Shown: piece by piece, positions 52,679 to 61,415 of the stretch | Layout: each line of letters opens with the position of its first letter | How positions within the stretch are numbered: the first letter of the stretch is position 1 | Assembly: GCF_000750635.1 (NCBI RefSeq) | Contig: NZ_CCDM010000001.1 | Span: forward strand, 310,001-374,000 | Length of the DNA: 64,000 nucleotides | Direction: 5' to 3' | DNA from: Oceanobacillus jeddahensis | Lineage (GTDB): Bacteria; Bacillota; Bacilli; Bacillales; Amphibacillaceae | Made by a program: the position numbers and the translations under genes | The notes under the pieces: generated by a model | Databases searched by the model: none | What the model saw: only the letters and a program-made list of their open reading frames with translations | What the model was told of the DNA's origin: nothing

Positions 52679-52760
52679 TGCAAGCACAAAAAGAGAATTC
52701 TTAGCCTTATTTTTAAGAGATGAGAAAATGCAATGCTAAAAAAGAATAAAGTAACCAATA

Positions 52761-52806
52761 TAAAACGGATATGGCGCTTATGCTGCTTAATCCGTTTTAA
52801 TTTTAT
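52761..52806. other. Hairpin, possible second terminator
   Basis: TAAAACGGAT (52761-52770) and ATCCGTTTTA (52790-52799) form 10-bp arms around a 19-base loop, followed by ATTTTATTT. It may be a back-up terminator. Confidence 0.5.
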
Positions 52807-53115
52807 TTAAAAGAAGATTAATAATTGTTTACAATACCTTTATCTCTTATTAATAATTGAACGTTACAATCAGTAGTGAAAATGAAATAAACAATCTTTG
52901 CAGCCAGTTGTGTAGCCTAAAAACATATAGATAGAGTTATTAATAGTGTACATATAATACATTTTGATTCGTTTTTAATGGCTAAGTGTTAATTAAATGG
53001 CGGGCAAATGGAGGGGATTTCTTATTAATCTTTGTTAAAAATATGGTGCTTTAAGTCATATAAGAACTTATCTCTTTTGGAAGGAATACAAAACAAAATG
53101 AATGGAGGAAAATAA

Positions 53116-54408
53116 ATGAAACGGTGGTTGCAAATAGCTATATTTATCATTCTTATATCTTTCCTTACTGCATGTAATAGTGAAGCTGCAGGAAATGAAA
53201 GTAACGAAGATGGAAAAACAGTTATTGAGTATTGGCATGTTAACGCGGAAACACAAGGAGGACAAACTGTTACAGAGCTTGTGGAAGAATTTAATGCCCA
53301 AAGTGATACCGTAGAGGTTGTCGCTAAATATAATCCGGATATGTATAAAGGCCTGATGCAGAATATGCAAGCTGAAGCTGCTGCGGGTAATTCGCCGGCT
53401 GTTGTACAAATCGGGTGGGCTTTTATGGATTATTTCTCTGAAAATTTTGAGTATACTCCTCCGCAACATGTAATTGATGAACATTTTCCAGATGATGCAA
53501 CATTTTTGGAAGATCATTTCCTGCCAAATGTAATGGATCTTGCGAAGAATGCAGATGGAGAACAGGTAGGTATTCCTTATTCTCTCAGTACACCCGTTTT
53601 ATATATTAATAAAGATATGTTAAGGGAAGCAGGACTGGATGAAGATGGACCACAGACATGGGAAGAGGTAAAGGAATTTTCTAAGGTGATTAAGGAGGAA
53701 ACAGGAAATTACGGACTTTATTTTCAAGAACCTGCTGATAACTGGGCAACACAAGCTTTGCTTGAAAGTAATGGGGCATCGTTTATTGAAGATGGACAAG
53801 CAGCATTTGCATCCGAAGAAGGAATTGAAGCATATCAGTTCCTTACAGATATGATTGTAGAAGATGAGACGGCATTGCATATAGGCTGGGATCAAGGTGT
53901 GCAGAGCTTTATCGATGGGAGTGTAGCAATGACTTATACAACGATTGCGCAGCGCTCCAATATTCAGGATAATGCACAGTTTGATGTCGCAGCAGTAGAA
54001 TCACCTGCATGGGAAGGAAAGGAAGTAAGGCTTCCTGCTGGAGGAGCGATGCTTGCTATTACTGCTCAAGAGGAAGAGGAACAAAAAGCTGCGTGGGAGT
54101 TTATGAGTTATCTATATAGCGTAGAAGCAATGGCTGAATGGACGAAAGGGACAGGCTATGTACCGCCACGCCATGATGTAGCGGAAGCAGAAAATGGGTT
54201 AAAAACTTATTTAGAAGAAAATGAAATGATGACTCCTGCAATCAATCAGATGGATGGGGTGGTTCCTTGGGCTTCTTTCCCTGGTAATGCTGGATTGCAA
54301 GCAGAGCAAATGTTGCTTGACTTACGGGAACAGCTATTAGAAGGGAGCATTTCTCCAGAAGAAGGATTGAAAACAACACAAGATGAAATCAATGCTTTAC
54401 TGCCATAA
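53116..54408 (+). CDS. Sugar ABC transporter binding lipoprotein (family 1, UgpB-like)
   Basis: The 430-residue lipoprotein has a signal ending FLTAC (Cys20) and the family 1 binding-protein pattern: VIEYWHVNAETQGGQTVTELVEEFN, PYSLSTPVLYINKDMLREAG, FIDGSVAMTYTTIAQRSN and RLPAGGAMLAI. It binds a sugar or glycerol-phosphodiester at the outer membrane face. AATGGAGG lies upstream of the ATG. It heads the operon with two permeases, an ATPase and a TIM-barrel isomerase; a hairpin follows it before the first permease. The cargo is not determined. Confidence 0.92.
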   Translation: MKRWLQIAIFIILISFLTACNSEAAGNESNEDGKTVIEYWHVNAETQGGQTVTELVEEFNAQSDTVEVVAKYNPDMYKGLMQNMQAEAAAGNSPAVVQIGWAFMDYFSENFEYTPPQHVIDEHFPDDATFLEDHFLPNVMDLAKNADGEQVGIPYSLSTPVLYINKDMLREAGLDEDGPQTWEEVKEFSKVIKEETGNYGLYFQEPADNWATQALLESNGASFIEDGQAAFASEEGIEAYQFLTDMIVEDETALHIGWDQGVQSFIDGSVAMTYTTIAQRSNIQDNAQFDVAAVESPAWEGKEVRLPAGGAMLAITAQEEEEQKAAWEFMSYLYSVEAMAEWTKGTGYVPPRHDVAEAENGLKTYLEENEMMTPAINQMDGVVPWASFPGNAGLQAEQMLLDLREQLLEGSISPEEGLKTTQDEINALLP

Positions 54409-54423
54409 CTATGTAAAAAGGCT

Positions 54424-54455
54424 TCGGAAGAGGGACAACCTTCTTCCGATTTCTT
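54424..54455 (+). other. Intercistronic hairpin between binding protein and permease genes
   Basis: TCGGAAGA-G-GG pairs with CC-T-TCTTCCGA (54424-54449), followed by TTTCTTT. It is either a weak terminator or an mRNA end stabiliser that raises binding-protein yield. Confidence 0.65.
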
Positions 54456-54486
54456 TAAAAACTGAAGTAAGTGGAGGAACGATAAA

Positions 54487-55401
54487 ATGAGTTCGTTAAC
54501 TGCGGCAAAGGGAAAACTGCATATTAACAGAGAGAATGCGTTTGGTTACTTGTTGCTCATCCCTTCAATTATTATTTTTGCTGTTTTTACCTTTTGGCCA
54601 TTTATCTACACCATATATTTAAGTTTTTTTGAATGGAATATGATTAGTCCCACTAAAGAGTTTGTTGGGTTAAAAAACTATACGGAAGTTCTTAGCGATC
54701 CAAGGACCTATCGTATCTTAGGAAATACGTTCCTCTATATTGTATTACTGTTAATCATTAATTGCGTCATTCCATATATTTTTGCATTTGTGATTGATCT
54801 TGTACTGCGTAAATATAAAAACTTTTATAAAGGAGCTTTGTTTTTACCAGCATTTATTTCGCTTGTAGTAGGCTCTATTTTATTCACTTGGATATTAAAT
54901 CCGGTTTCAGGTCCTGTAGCTATTTTATTTAACTGGTTTGGCTTGGAAATTCCTAATTGGACAAAGGCAGAAGGCTGGATCATTGTTGTGTTGAGTTTGA
55001 TTACATCCTGGAAGGTTTTTGGATACAATTTCATCCTTTTATATGCATCCATTAATGGGATATCCAGAGAAATCATTGAAGCAGCAAGGATGGATAACGT
55101 TTCGCTCGTACGTATATTCTTCCAAATTATTTTGCCGATGAGTAGTGCAACAGGGATATATGTATTTATTATCACCATTGTTCAGAGCTTGCAATATGTG
55201 TTTACCCCCGTAAAAGTTATTTCACAAGGCGGTCCGGATTACGCGAGTTCTAATTTGATTTATCATGCTTACCATGAAGCTTTTGTTGTTTATCGTACTG
55301 GACATTCAGCAGCTATATCCATTATTACCATGGCGTTATTTTTATTACTGCTGTTTCTTGAATTTAGATATGTAGAGCGGGGGGTTTATTATGAAAATTA
55401 A
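54487..55401 (+). CDS. Sugar ABC transporter permease (UgpA/MalF-like)
   Basis: The 304-residue protein has six membrane segments and the EAA loop ASINGISREIIEAARMDNVS (about 180-200). An early FGYLLLIPSIIIFAVFTFWPF segment and a normal length mark a UgpA-type subunit. GGAGG precedes the ATG. Its end overlaps the next permease by 11 bases, as expected for a heterodimeric channel. Confidence 0.92.
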   Translation: MSSLTAAKGKLHINRENAFGYLLLIPSIIIFAVFTFWPFIYTIYLSFFEWNMISPTKEFVGLKNYTEVLSDPRTYRILGNTFLYIVLLLIINCVIPYIFAFVIDLVLRKYKNFYKGALFLPAFISLVVGSILFTWILNPVSGPVAILFNWFGLEIPNWTKAEGWIIVVLSLITSWKVFGYNFILLYASINGISREIIEAARMDNVSLVRIFFQIILPMSSATGIYVFIITIVQSLQYVFTPVKVISQGGPDYASSNLIYHAYHEAFVVYRTGHSAAISIITMALFLLLLFLEFRYVERGVYYEN

Positions 55402-56215
55402 TCGGCGTGTAGAAAATGTTTGGCATATTATTTTCATAATAACGATCCTGATTATGATTTTACCAGTTATCTATGCGATTGGGATGTCCTTTAAACCATT
55501 ACAGGATGCGTATAATAACGTTCTAAATATCATTCCAATCCATGCCACTTTGGAAAATTATATAACGTTATTTGATACGTTGCCGATTTTTCAAATTACA
55601 TGGAATACATTTGTAGTTGCTACAGTTGCTACCATTTTTAAATTAGTTACCGCCTTTTTAGCAGCGTATGCTTTTGTTTATTTTTCGTTTAGAGGAAAAG
55701 ACATTCTGTATTTTCTACTAATTGGTACTATTTTTATACCTTTTACGGTAACGATGATACCAAACTATCTAATCATTTCAAATTTAGGAATGCTTGATAA
55801 TGTTTGGGGGGTTATTCTTCCACAGTTGGCAGATGCCGTGGGGATTTTCCTGATTCGCCAATCGATGAAAAATATTCCCCTTTCTCTGATTGAAGTAGCG
55901 AGGCTGGATAATATGAGCCATGGAAGAATTATGAAAGATATTGTATTGCCGCTCGTGCGGCCAGCAGTCACTTCTGTTGGTATTTGGTTCTTTATTAGTA
56001 CATGGAATGAGTTTGTATGGCCTGTGCTTATTTTAAAGACAACAGAGAATTTTACGTTACCTTTAGCATTGCAAATGTTCATTAGCTCTGAAGGTGGAAC
56101 TAATTTCACCGTCGCAATGGCCGTATCCGTGATTACAATGATTATTCCACTTATTTTATATTTGTCATTCCAAAAGTATATTATTGGAACGTTTACGTCA
56201 TCTGGTATTAAGTAA
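55391..56215 (+). CDS. Sugar ABC transporter permease (UgpE/MalG-like)
   Basis: The 274-residue protein has six membrane segments, an FKPLQDAYN loop after the first helix typical of UgpE/MalG, and the EAA loop MKNIPLSLIEVARLDNMSHG (about 155-175). GGGGGG lies upstream of the ATG inside the previous gene. It pairs with the UgpA-like subunit and overlaps the ATPase gene region by a TAATG junction. Confidence 0.92.
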   Translation: MKINRRVENVWHIIFIITILIMILPVIYAIGMSFKPLQDAYNNVLNIIPIHATLENYITLFDTLPIFQITWNTFVVATVATIFKLVTAFLAAYAFVYFSFRGKDILYFLLIGTIFIPFTVTMIPNYLIISNLGMLDNVWGVILPQLADAVGIFLIRQSMKNIPLSLIEVARLDNMSHGRIMKDIVLPLVRPAVTSVGIWFFISTWNEFVWPVLILKTTENFTLPLALQMFISSEGGTNFTVAMAVSVITMIIPLILYLSFQKYIIGTFTSSGIK

Positions 56216-56229
56216 TGGAGGGGAATGTA

Positions 56230-57366
56230 GTGAAGGAAATAAAATTTGAGAATGTAAGGAAGGTATATGGTGACACAGAAGTAGTAAAGGATTTGACTTT
56301 TACGGTGAGAGAAGGAGAACGATTAATCTTGCTCGGTCCTTCTGGATGCGGGAAGTCAACTATATTAAGAATGATTGCTGGGCTGGAAGAAATAACGTCA
56401 GGAAATTTATATATGAATGGACAAAGGGTAAACGATACGCCAAGTGGAAAACGAAATGTTTCAATGGTATTCCAAAATTACGCTTTATATCCGCATATGA
56501 CCGTGAAACAGAATATTATGTATGCCTTGAAAGTCAAAAAGGTTGAAAAGAAAGAAATAAAACGGCGGCTTGATTTTGTACTGGAAATGCTCCAGCTGAA
56601 AGGGTATGAAAATCGTTTGCCAAAACAGCTTTCAGGTGGGCAACGACAACGGGTAGCGCTGGCTCGTGCAACGGTGAATAGAAGTGATTTTTTCCTTCTG
56701 GATGAACCATTATCTAATTTAGATGCGCAGCTTCGGGTTTCTGCACGTAAGGAGCTAATGAAAATTCATGAAATGTTTGGCCAGACCATTGTTTATGTAA
56801 CACATGATCAGATAGAAGCAACCACATTTGCTGATCGGATTGTGCTGATGTACAACGGGGAATTACAAATGATCGATACACCTGATAATGTATATCATCG
56901 GCCTGCTAATGTATTTACTGCTAAATTTATTGGTTCTCCACCAGCAAATATTTTGAATATAGAATATGACCATGGCGCAGTCAATATAGGGAGTCAATCT
57001 TTCTTACTAAATGAGATGTGGAAACAGTATGTGAACCAGAAAGGAACGAATCAGCTACTATTCGGTATTCGACCAGAACATATTGAATTATCACCTGTAT
57101 CTTCTCAAAAAGGAGTTCGGGGCCAAGTGAAATATATTGAAAATCAGGGGAATAACTATGGTGTATATATAAATGTGGAAGGACAGGAAATTATCGCAAT
57201 GAGTGAGAGTAAGAATTGGACACATGGCCAGGATGTATATGTTTGTCCTGTTATGGAGAAAATTCATTTCTTTGATAAAGACACGGAAAGAAATATTGGT
57301 TATCCCCAAGGGTTAGAAATGGAAGATGATAACACATATTCTAATGAGAGAAAGGTGAATGTATAA
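56230..57366 (+). CDS. Sugar ABC transporter ATPase (UgpC/MsmX-like)
   Basis: The 378-residue protein has Walker A GPSGCGKST (about 36-44), MVFQNYALYPHMTV, LSGGQRQRVALARA, Walker B FFLLDEPLSNLDA and the C-terminal regulatory OB-fold region (LLFGIRPEHIEL). I chose the GTG at 56230 because GGAGGGG lies 6 bases before it; the ATG at 56215 overlaps the upstream stop but precedes that ribosome site. Many Bacillaceae rely on one shared MsmX ATPase, so a dedicated ATPase in the operon is notable but not rare. Confidence 0.9.
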   Translation: MKEIKFENVRKVYGDTEVVKDLTFTVREGERLILLGPSGCGKSTILRMIAGLEEITSGNLYMNGQRVNDTPSGKRNVSMVFQNYALYPHMTVKQNIMYALKVKKVEKKEIKRRLDFVLEMLQLKGYENRLPKQLSGGQRQRVALARATVNRSDFFLLDEPLSNLDAQLRVSARKELMKIHEMFGQTIVYVTHDQIEATTFADRIVLMYNGELQMIDTPDNVYHRPANVFTAKFIGSPPANILNIEYDHGAVNIGSQSFLLNEMWKQYVNQKGTNQLLFGIRPEHIELSPVSSQKGVRGQVKYIENQGNNYGVYINVEGQEIIAMSESKNWTHGQDVYVCPVMEKIHFFDKDTERNIGYPQGLEMEDDNTYSNERKVNV

Positions 57367-58166
57367 TGAATAATCAAATCACATATTCCGATTTAATTTT
57401 ATTGAATGAGGATATTCTAACAAATACTCATCAATTGATTGATTGTGGGGCAGATAAGATTGAATTGATGATGGATGGACAAGCTTGGAATGATATGGAA
57501 GATATTTTTGAAGTACTGGCAGAAGAATTAAGAAAACTTCCTGTCGATTTTAGTGTTCATCCTCCAGCTTGGGATATTAATTTAACAAGTGAAAATAAAG
57601 CTGTTAGAAAGACGGCATTTGATGAATATAAAAAAGCAATTGAATTTGCCGGAATGATTGGTGCGAAACATGTAGTGATTCATCCAGGGTTTTGCTTTTC
57701 TCCAGTTTTTGATAAAAAGCAGGCACAACAACGATCTGCTGCATATATCAAACAATTATGCGATATTGCTAAACCTTTAGGTGTACAACTTGCTGTTGAA
57801 AATGTCGGTTACCAAGGGAGTGCTCTTTTTAGTGAAGAGGAATTTGTTCATTTTCTAGATGAGATAGATGAAACAGCTGGTTATTTAATTGATATTGGGC
57901 ATGCGCAGTTAGATAACTGGAATATACCTAATGTTATCCATGCTGTAAAAGGTAGATTATTCGGGCTTCATATTCATGATAATTTTGGGGAAGCAGATGA
58001 ACATCTCCCAATTGGAAAGGGAAAAATCAATTGGGATGACATTTTAGATGCTTTAAATGATATTCATCCGGACTGTGAATTGATTTTAGAATATGCGCCG
58101 GGAACCCCTTTGGAATATCTCCGTGACGGGAAAGCATTTTTGAAACAAAAACATATTGTAGGTTAA
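57366..58166 (+). CDS. Sugar phosphate isomerase/epimerase-like TIM barrel
   Basis: The 266-residue protein belongs to the xylose-isomerase-like / AP endonuclease 2 TIM-barrel group: GADKIELMMDG, KHVVIHPGF, LAVENVGYQGS, YLIDIGHAQLD, LHIHDNFGEADEHLPIGKG and LILEYAPG give the metal-binding Glu, Asp, His and Glu positions in order. It overlaps the ATPase gene by one base and ends the transport operon. It probably isomerises the imported sugar or sugar-phosphate. No more precise function is supported. Confidence 0.82.
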   Translation: MNNQITYSDLILLNEDILTNTHQLIDCGADKIELMMDGQAWNDMEDIFEVLAEELRKLPVDFSVHPPAWDINLTSENKAVRKTAFDEYKKAIEFAGMIGAKHVVIHPGFCFSPVFDKKQAQQRSAAYIKQLCDIAKPLGVQLAVENVGYQGSALFSEEEFVHFLDEIDETAGYLIDIGHAQLDNWNIPNVIHAVKGRLFGLHIHDNFGEADEHLPIGKGKINWDDILDALNDIHPDCELILEYAPGTPLEYLRDGKAFLKQKHIVG

Positions 58167-58279
58167 GAGGAAAAAAGCATAGAAGAATAATTAGAGCGAA
58201 TAAAAACATGGATATTATGATAGAGTGAGAAGTAACTTGTTTTCGGAATGAACAAAATAACTCTAATCAGGTGATAGCC

Positions 58280-58810
58280 ATGTATAAAGAACTTTCTCCA
58301 CTGTTTGAAGAAATCCAGACCGTACGAGATAACTATTTTGATACGGAAATTTTCAACTCCTCAATTCATACCCGAGCAGTTCCGGACAAATGGAGTGTTG
58401 CAGAGTCGATTTATCATTGTTATTTACTATTGAAGCTCACACGGGTTACCACAGCTTATTACGTACCGGTAGCTCGTGTTTATATGAGGCTCCGCCGACC
58501 AAAGATAAAACGGTATATTGATGAGATGCCAAATATATACCGTGGGAAGACGATGAAAGCACCTTTTATTTTAAAGCCGAAGATGAAGCGGGATTATACG
58601 CTTATAGAACTTCGGGAGTTGCTGGAAGAAGAGACGGAAAAGATGAAGCATTCTGTAGACCACCTGACACAAAAAGAATGCTACTGGATAAAGTATCCAG
58701 ATCCTGTTCCAAAGTACCCGAATATTGTGCAGGTGGTGAAGCTTTTGAGAATTCATGAAGAGCATCATTATATGGTGGTGATGGAGAGAGAGGGAAGGAA
58801 TAGGAGGTAG
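58280..58810 (+). CDS. DinB-like four-helix protein
   Basis: The 176-residue protein fits the DinB/YfiT-like metal-binding helical bundle: WSVAESIYHCYLLLKLT near residue 38 with the first histidine and LLRIHEEHHYMVVMERE near 158 with the other two. AGGTGAT lies before the ATG at 58280; an in-frame GTG at 58271 overlaps that site. Such proteins in Bacillaceae include thiol transferases and others of unknown role. It is a single gene followed by a terminator and is not tied to its neighbours. Confidence 0.8.
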   Translation: MYKELSPLFEEIQTVRDNYFDTEIFNSSIHTRAVPDKWSVAESIYHCYLLLKLTRVTTAYYVPVARVYMRLRRPKIKRYIDEMPNIYRGKTMKAPFILKPKMKRDYTLIELRELLEEETEKMKHSVDHLTQKECYWIKYPDPVPKYPNIVQVVKLLRIHEEHHYMVVMEREGRNRR

Positions 58811-58889
58811 AGAGAAATTAGTTATTTGGAGGGCTTTAAATAGTTTTCAGTGTTTTGATCTTATTTATCACGGAGAACTGCCCGTAAAA

Positions 58890-58936
58890 CTCCCGCCTCA
58901 AAATAAAGAGCAAAAATAAATTTATTTAGGCGGGAG
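58890..58936. other. Intergenic hairpin
   Basis: CTCCCGCCT (58890-58898) pairs with AGGCGGGAG (58928-58936), extended inside by AAATAAA/TTTATTT. No T run follows directly, so its role is unclear. Confidence 0.55.
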
Positions 58937-59000
58937 AGCATTTAAAGTTCATATGAGATTATACAGTACCTTTTTTAAAAAGAAATTATATATCGTTTGG

Positions 59001-59030
59001 GCCTTTTCAATCGAAAAGGCTCTTTTTATT
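59001..59030 (+). terminator. Rho-independent terminator
   Basis: GCCTTTTC (59001-59008) and GAAAAGGC (59013-59020) with an AATC loop are followed by TCTTTTTATT. Confidence 0.85.
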
Positions 59031-59097
59031 GAAATAAAATAAAGGTATTTATCTTACTCACTGGTTATTCATTGGGTTTCCGTGAATTAAAAATAAT

Positions 59098-59132
59098 TTG
59101 ACAAATCTGCATACTTAATTTAATCTAATTAA
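59098..59132 (+). promoter_or_regulatory. Promoter and possible operator of the ROK/asparaginase operon
   Basis: TTGACA (59098-59103) is followed after 17 bases by TAATCT (59121-59126), a weak -10 box. TTAATT and AATTAA flank that -10 box exactly as inverted arms (59115-59132), a plausible ROK repressor site. Confidence 0.5.
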
Positions 59133-59242
59133 TAACATCACTGGAGAAAATAATTAGTTTTTTTGCTTAATTTTTTGGAAATTAATAAAATATGGTAATT
59201 ATTAGGATTAATTAATACTATGATGTGAATAAGGTGTGTTAT

Positions 59243-60415
59243 ATGGAAATAAAAAATCAAGATTTTTTAAAAAAAGAAAACCTAAGACTCGTGCTTAAAA
59301 TGATATCTGATGATGGACCGATATCTCGTGCAGAAATTGCTAAGAAAATGAAAATGAGCCCGACCTCTGCTTCGCGTATTGTAGCTTTATTAAACAGAAT
59401 AAATTTAATTGAGGAGGTGTCTATTAATCAGCGTAATGTTGGCAGAAAAGCAAACTATTTTGCTTTAAACAAAAATGGTATCTATTTTATTGGAATAGAA
59501 TTAGATGGCTCATACTTTAGATTAGGCTTAATGAATTTTAATGAAGAGCTTATTTATAAGAAAACCATAGACTTACAAAACTCACATCCTGATATCGTAG
59601 TCCAAAAAATAAAAGAAGAAGTAGACGAGTTAAAGCAGAAGTTTCATTTAACAAATAATCATATCTTAGGACTATGTGTAGGTATGCCAGGAATTATTGA
59701 ACCAAACCAAGGAATTGTTAACTTTTCAGTCCAGTTACAATGGAAGGATTATCCACTGAAAGATGTACTTCAAGAACAACTGAATATAGCAATTCAAGTA
59801 GATAATGAATTAAAGATGAAAGCCCTTTCGGAATACAAGTTCTGTGAAGATAGTGTCAATCATTTAATCATACTAGGTTTTGGGAGCGGTGTTGGTTCAG
59901 CATTAATTAGTCATGGTGAAATTAGTAGAGGTACATCAAACTTCGCTGGTGAAATTGGACATACGATTGTAGACCCCAATGGTACATATTGTCCTTGTGG
60001 TAATTTTGGATGTTTACAGACATATATTGCGGAACCATTTCTATTGAATGAAGCAGCTAAAATAAAAAAGATAGATAGTGTGAAAGAATTGATTCGAGAA
60101 ATGGAAAATGGAGCTGTTTGGGCGAAAGATCTTATTTCTAGAGCTATTAAATATGCATCTATAGCAATTAATAATACAGTATGCTCTTTTAATCCAGATA
60201 TGGTTATTCTATCAGGAACACTTATAGAGAATTATCCTTACATTCAAGAAGAGTTGTTTAAAGAATATTCATCTGAAATTTGGGGCCCTGCGAAAGATTC
60301 TTTTGAAGTTAAAATCACAGAAACAAAAGATGAGGGTGTCATTTTGGGATCTGCAATACAAATGAAACGATATTTTATGGAAAATATGGAATTTTTAGAA
60401 GGTGAAAAAATATGA
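59243..60415 (+). CDS. ROK-family transcriptional repressor
   Basis: The 390-residue protein has an N-terminal MarR-like winged helix (about 10-65: NLRLVLKMISDDGPISRAEIA, MSPTSASRIVALLNRI) and a ROK sugar-kinase-like domain (about 80-385) with FIGIELDGSYFRLGLM, a DNELKMKALSEYKF segment and the zinc motif TYCPCGNFGCLQTY. AAGGTG lies 6 bases before the ATG at 59243; an in-frame GTG at 59225 precedes that site. NagC/XylR-type members repress until a sugar binds. Its gene overlaps the asparaginase gene by four bases (ATGA), an unusual pairing with amino-acid and peptide functions. Confidence 0.9.
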   Translation: MEIKNQDFLKKENLRLVLKMISDDGPISRAEIAKKMKMSPTSASRIVALLNRINLIEEVSINQRNVGRKANYFALNKNGIYFIGIELDGSYFRLGLMNFNEELIYKKTIDLQNSHPDIVVQKIKEEVDELKQKFHLTNNHILGLCVGMPGIIEPNQGIVNFSVQLQWKDYPLKDVLQEQLNIAIQVDNELKMKALSEYKFCEDSVNHLIILGFGSGVGSALISHGEISRGTSNFAGEIGHTIVDPNGTYCPCGNFGCLQTYIAEPFLLNEAAKIKKIDSVKELIREMENGAVWAKDLISRAIKYASIAINNTVCSFNPDMVILSGTLIENYPYIQEELFKEYSSEIWGPAKDSFEVKITETKDEGVILGSAIQMKRYFMENMEFLEGEKI

Positions 60416-61404
60416 GTGAAATTATTGCTGAAGAATACAGGGGAGGGAGTTTGGAAAATAAGCATGAAGGCTATATTTGTATTTTGAATAAAGATAAAGA
60501 AATTATTTATTCAAAGGGAGAGGTCGAACAAACTCCAATATTCTATCGTTCTGCTATGAAACCGATTCAAGCAATACCTGTATTTGATACAGATATTCAA
60601 GAAAAATATCAAATTAGCAGTGCTGAAATGGCGTTATTCTGTGCATCACAACGAGGAGAAAACTATCATCAAGAAAGTTTGGAATCATTAATAAATAAAA
60701 TGAAGTTTGAGGAAAAATCATTAATTTGTGGTGAAAGCTATCCATTAAATGAGAACCCCAAAATCAAATATATTTGTGAAGGTAAAAAGAAAAGAAGATT
60801 GATGCACAATTGTGCAGGTAAACATCTTGGATTCTTAGCTTATGCAAGAGAAAAGGGATTAAGTACAGAAGGATATGGCGATTTTGAGCATCCGCTTCAA
60901 GAGCGCATAAGAGAAGAATTGGAGATTTTAAGCGAGTATCCAAAAGAAAAAATGAGCCAGGGGAAAGATGGTTGCGGCGTACCGGTATACGGTGTTCCAT
61001 TAAGAAATATGGCACTATCTTATCTGAAATTTGTAAGCCCGGAAATGGCTTTAAGTAAGGAAAAAGAGACTATTTTAAAACGTATTTTTAACACAATGCA
61101 GGCGAATCCGGAGATAATTGCATCTCATGATTTTGTATGCACTGTATTGTTAAAAGATAAAAATATCATTGCGAAAGGAGGGGCACAAGGAGTTTATTGC
61201 TTAGCTTTAAAAGAGGAAAAGATCAGTATTGCTTTAAAAGTAGCAAGTGGTACGGAATTACTTTGGCCTTTAATTATTGCTGAAATTCTTAAAAAAATAA
61301 ATTATCAAAATAAAAAAACAATTAGTGATCTATATGATTTACGTTCTACTGAAATACTTAGTGATGCTGGAGAGACAGTAGGAGAGACTAAAATTATCTT
61401 ATAG
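60412..61404 (+). CDS. Asparaginase of the PF06089 (Rhizobium etli-type) family
   Basis: The 330-residue protein shows the class-3 asparaginase pattern: FYRSAMKPIQAIPVF near residue 45 (Ser-x-x-Lys catalytic motif), HNCAGKHLGFLAYA near 136 and GKDGCGVPVYGVPL near 186, whose two Cys and one Lys match the metal site described for the R. etli enzyme. It has no signal peptide, so it works in the cytoplasm. Its ATG overlaps the ROK stop and the binding-protein gene follows after 11 bases. Related enzymes release ammonia from asparagine; a different amide or lactam imported by the adjacent ABC transporter is possible. Confidence 0.85.
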   Translation: MSEIIAEEYRGGSLENKHEGYICILNKDKEIIYSKGEVEQTPIFYRSAMKPIQAIPVFDTDIQEKYQISSAEMALFCASQRGENYHQESLESLINKMKFEEKSLICGESYPLNENPKIKYICEGKKKRRLMHNCAGKHLGFLAYAREKGLSTEGYGDFEHPLQERIREELEILSEYPKEKMSQGKDGCGVPVYGVPLRNMALSYLKFVSPEMALSKEKETILKRIFNTMQANPEIIASHDFVCTVLLKDKNIIAKGGAQGVYCLALKEEKISIALKVASGTELLWPLIIAEILKKINYQNKKTISDLYDLRSTEILSDAGETVGETKIIL

Positions 61405-61415
61405 GGGGATTTACA

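Larger units (their letters stand above)
52590..53115. other. 526-base intergenic region
   Basis: It contains a terminator (52631-52678) and a second hairpin (52761-52806). A TATAAT at 52953-52958 has no good -35 partner. The rest must hold the promoter of the sugar ABC operon, but I could not place it. Confidence 0.55.
58811..59242. other. 432-base intergenic region
   Basis: It contains a stable stem (58890-58936), a terminator (59001-59030) and a candidate promoter with flanking inverted repeats (59098-59132) for the ROK gene. The last 100 bases are very AT-rich, with repeated ATTAAT words. Confidence 0.6.

Noticed and set aside
52997-53038. Tiny 13-codon open frame before the sugar ABC operon
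   Set aside because: No convincing ribosome site and nothing to support expression; chance occurrence in a long intergenic region.
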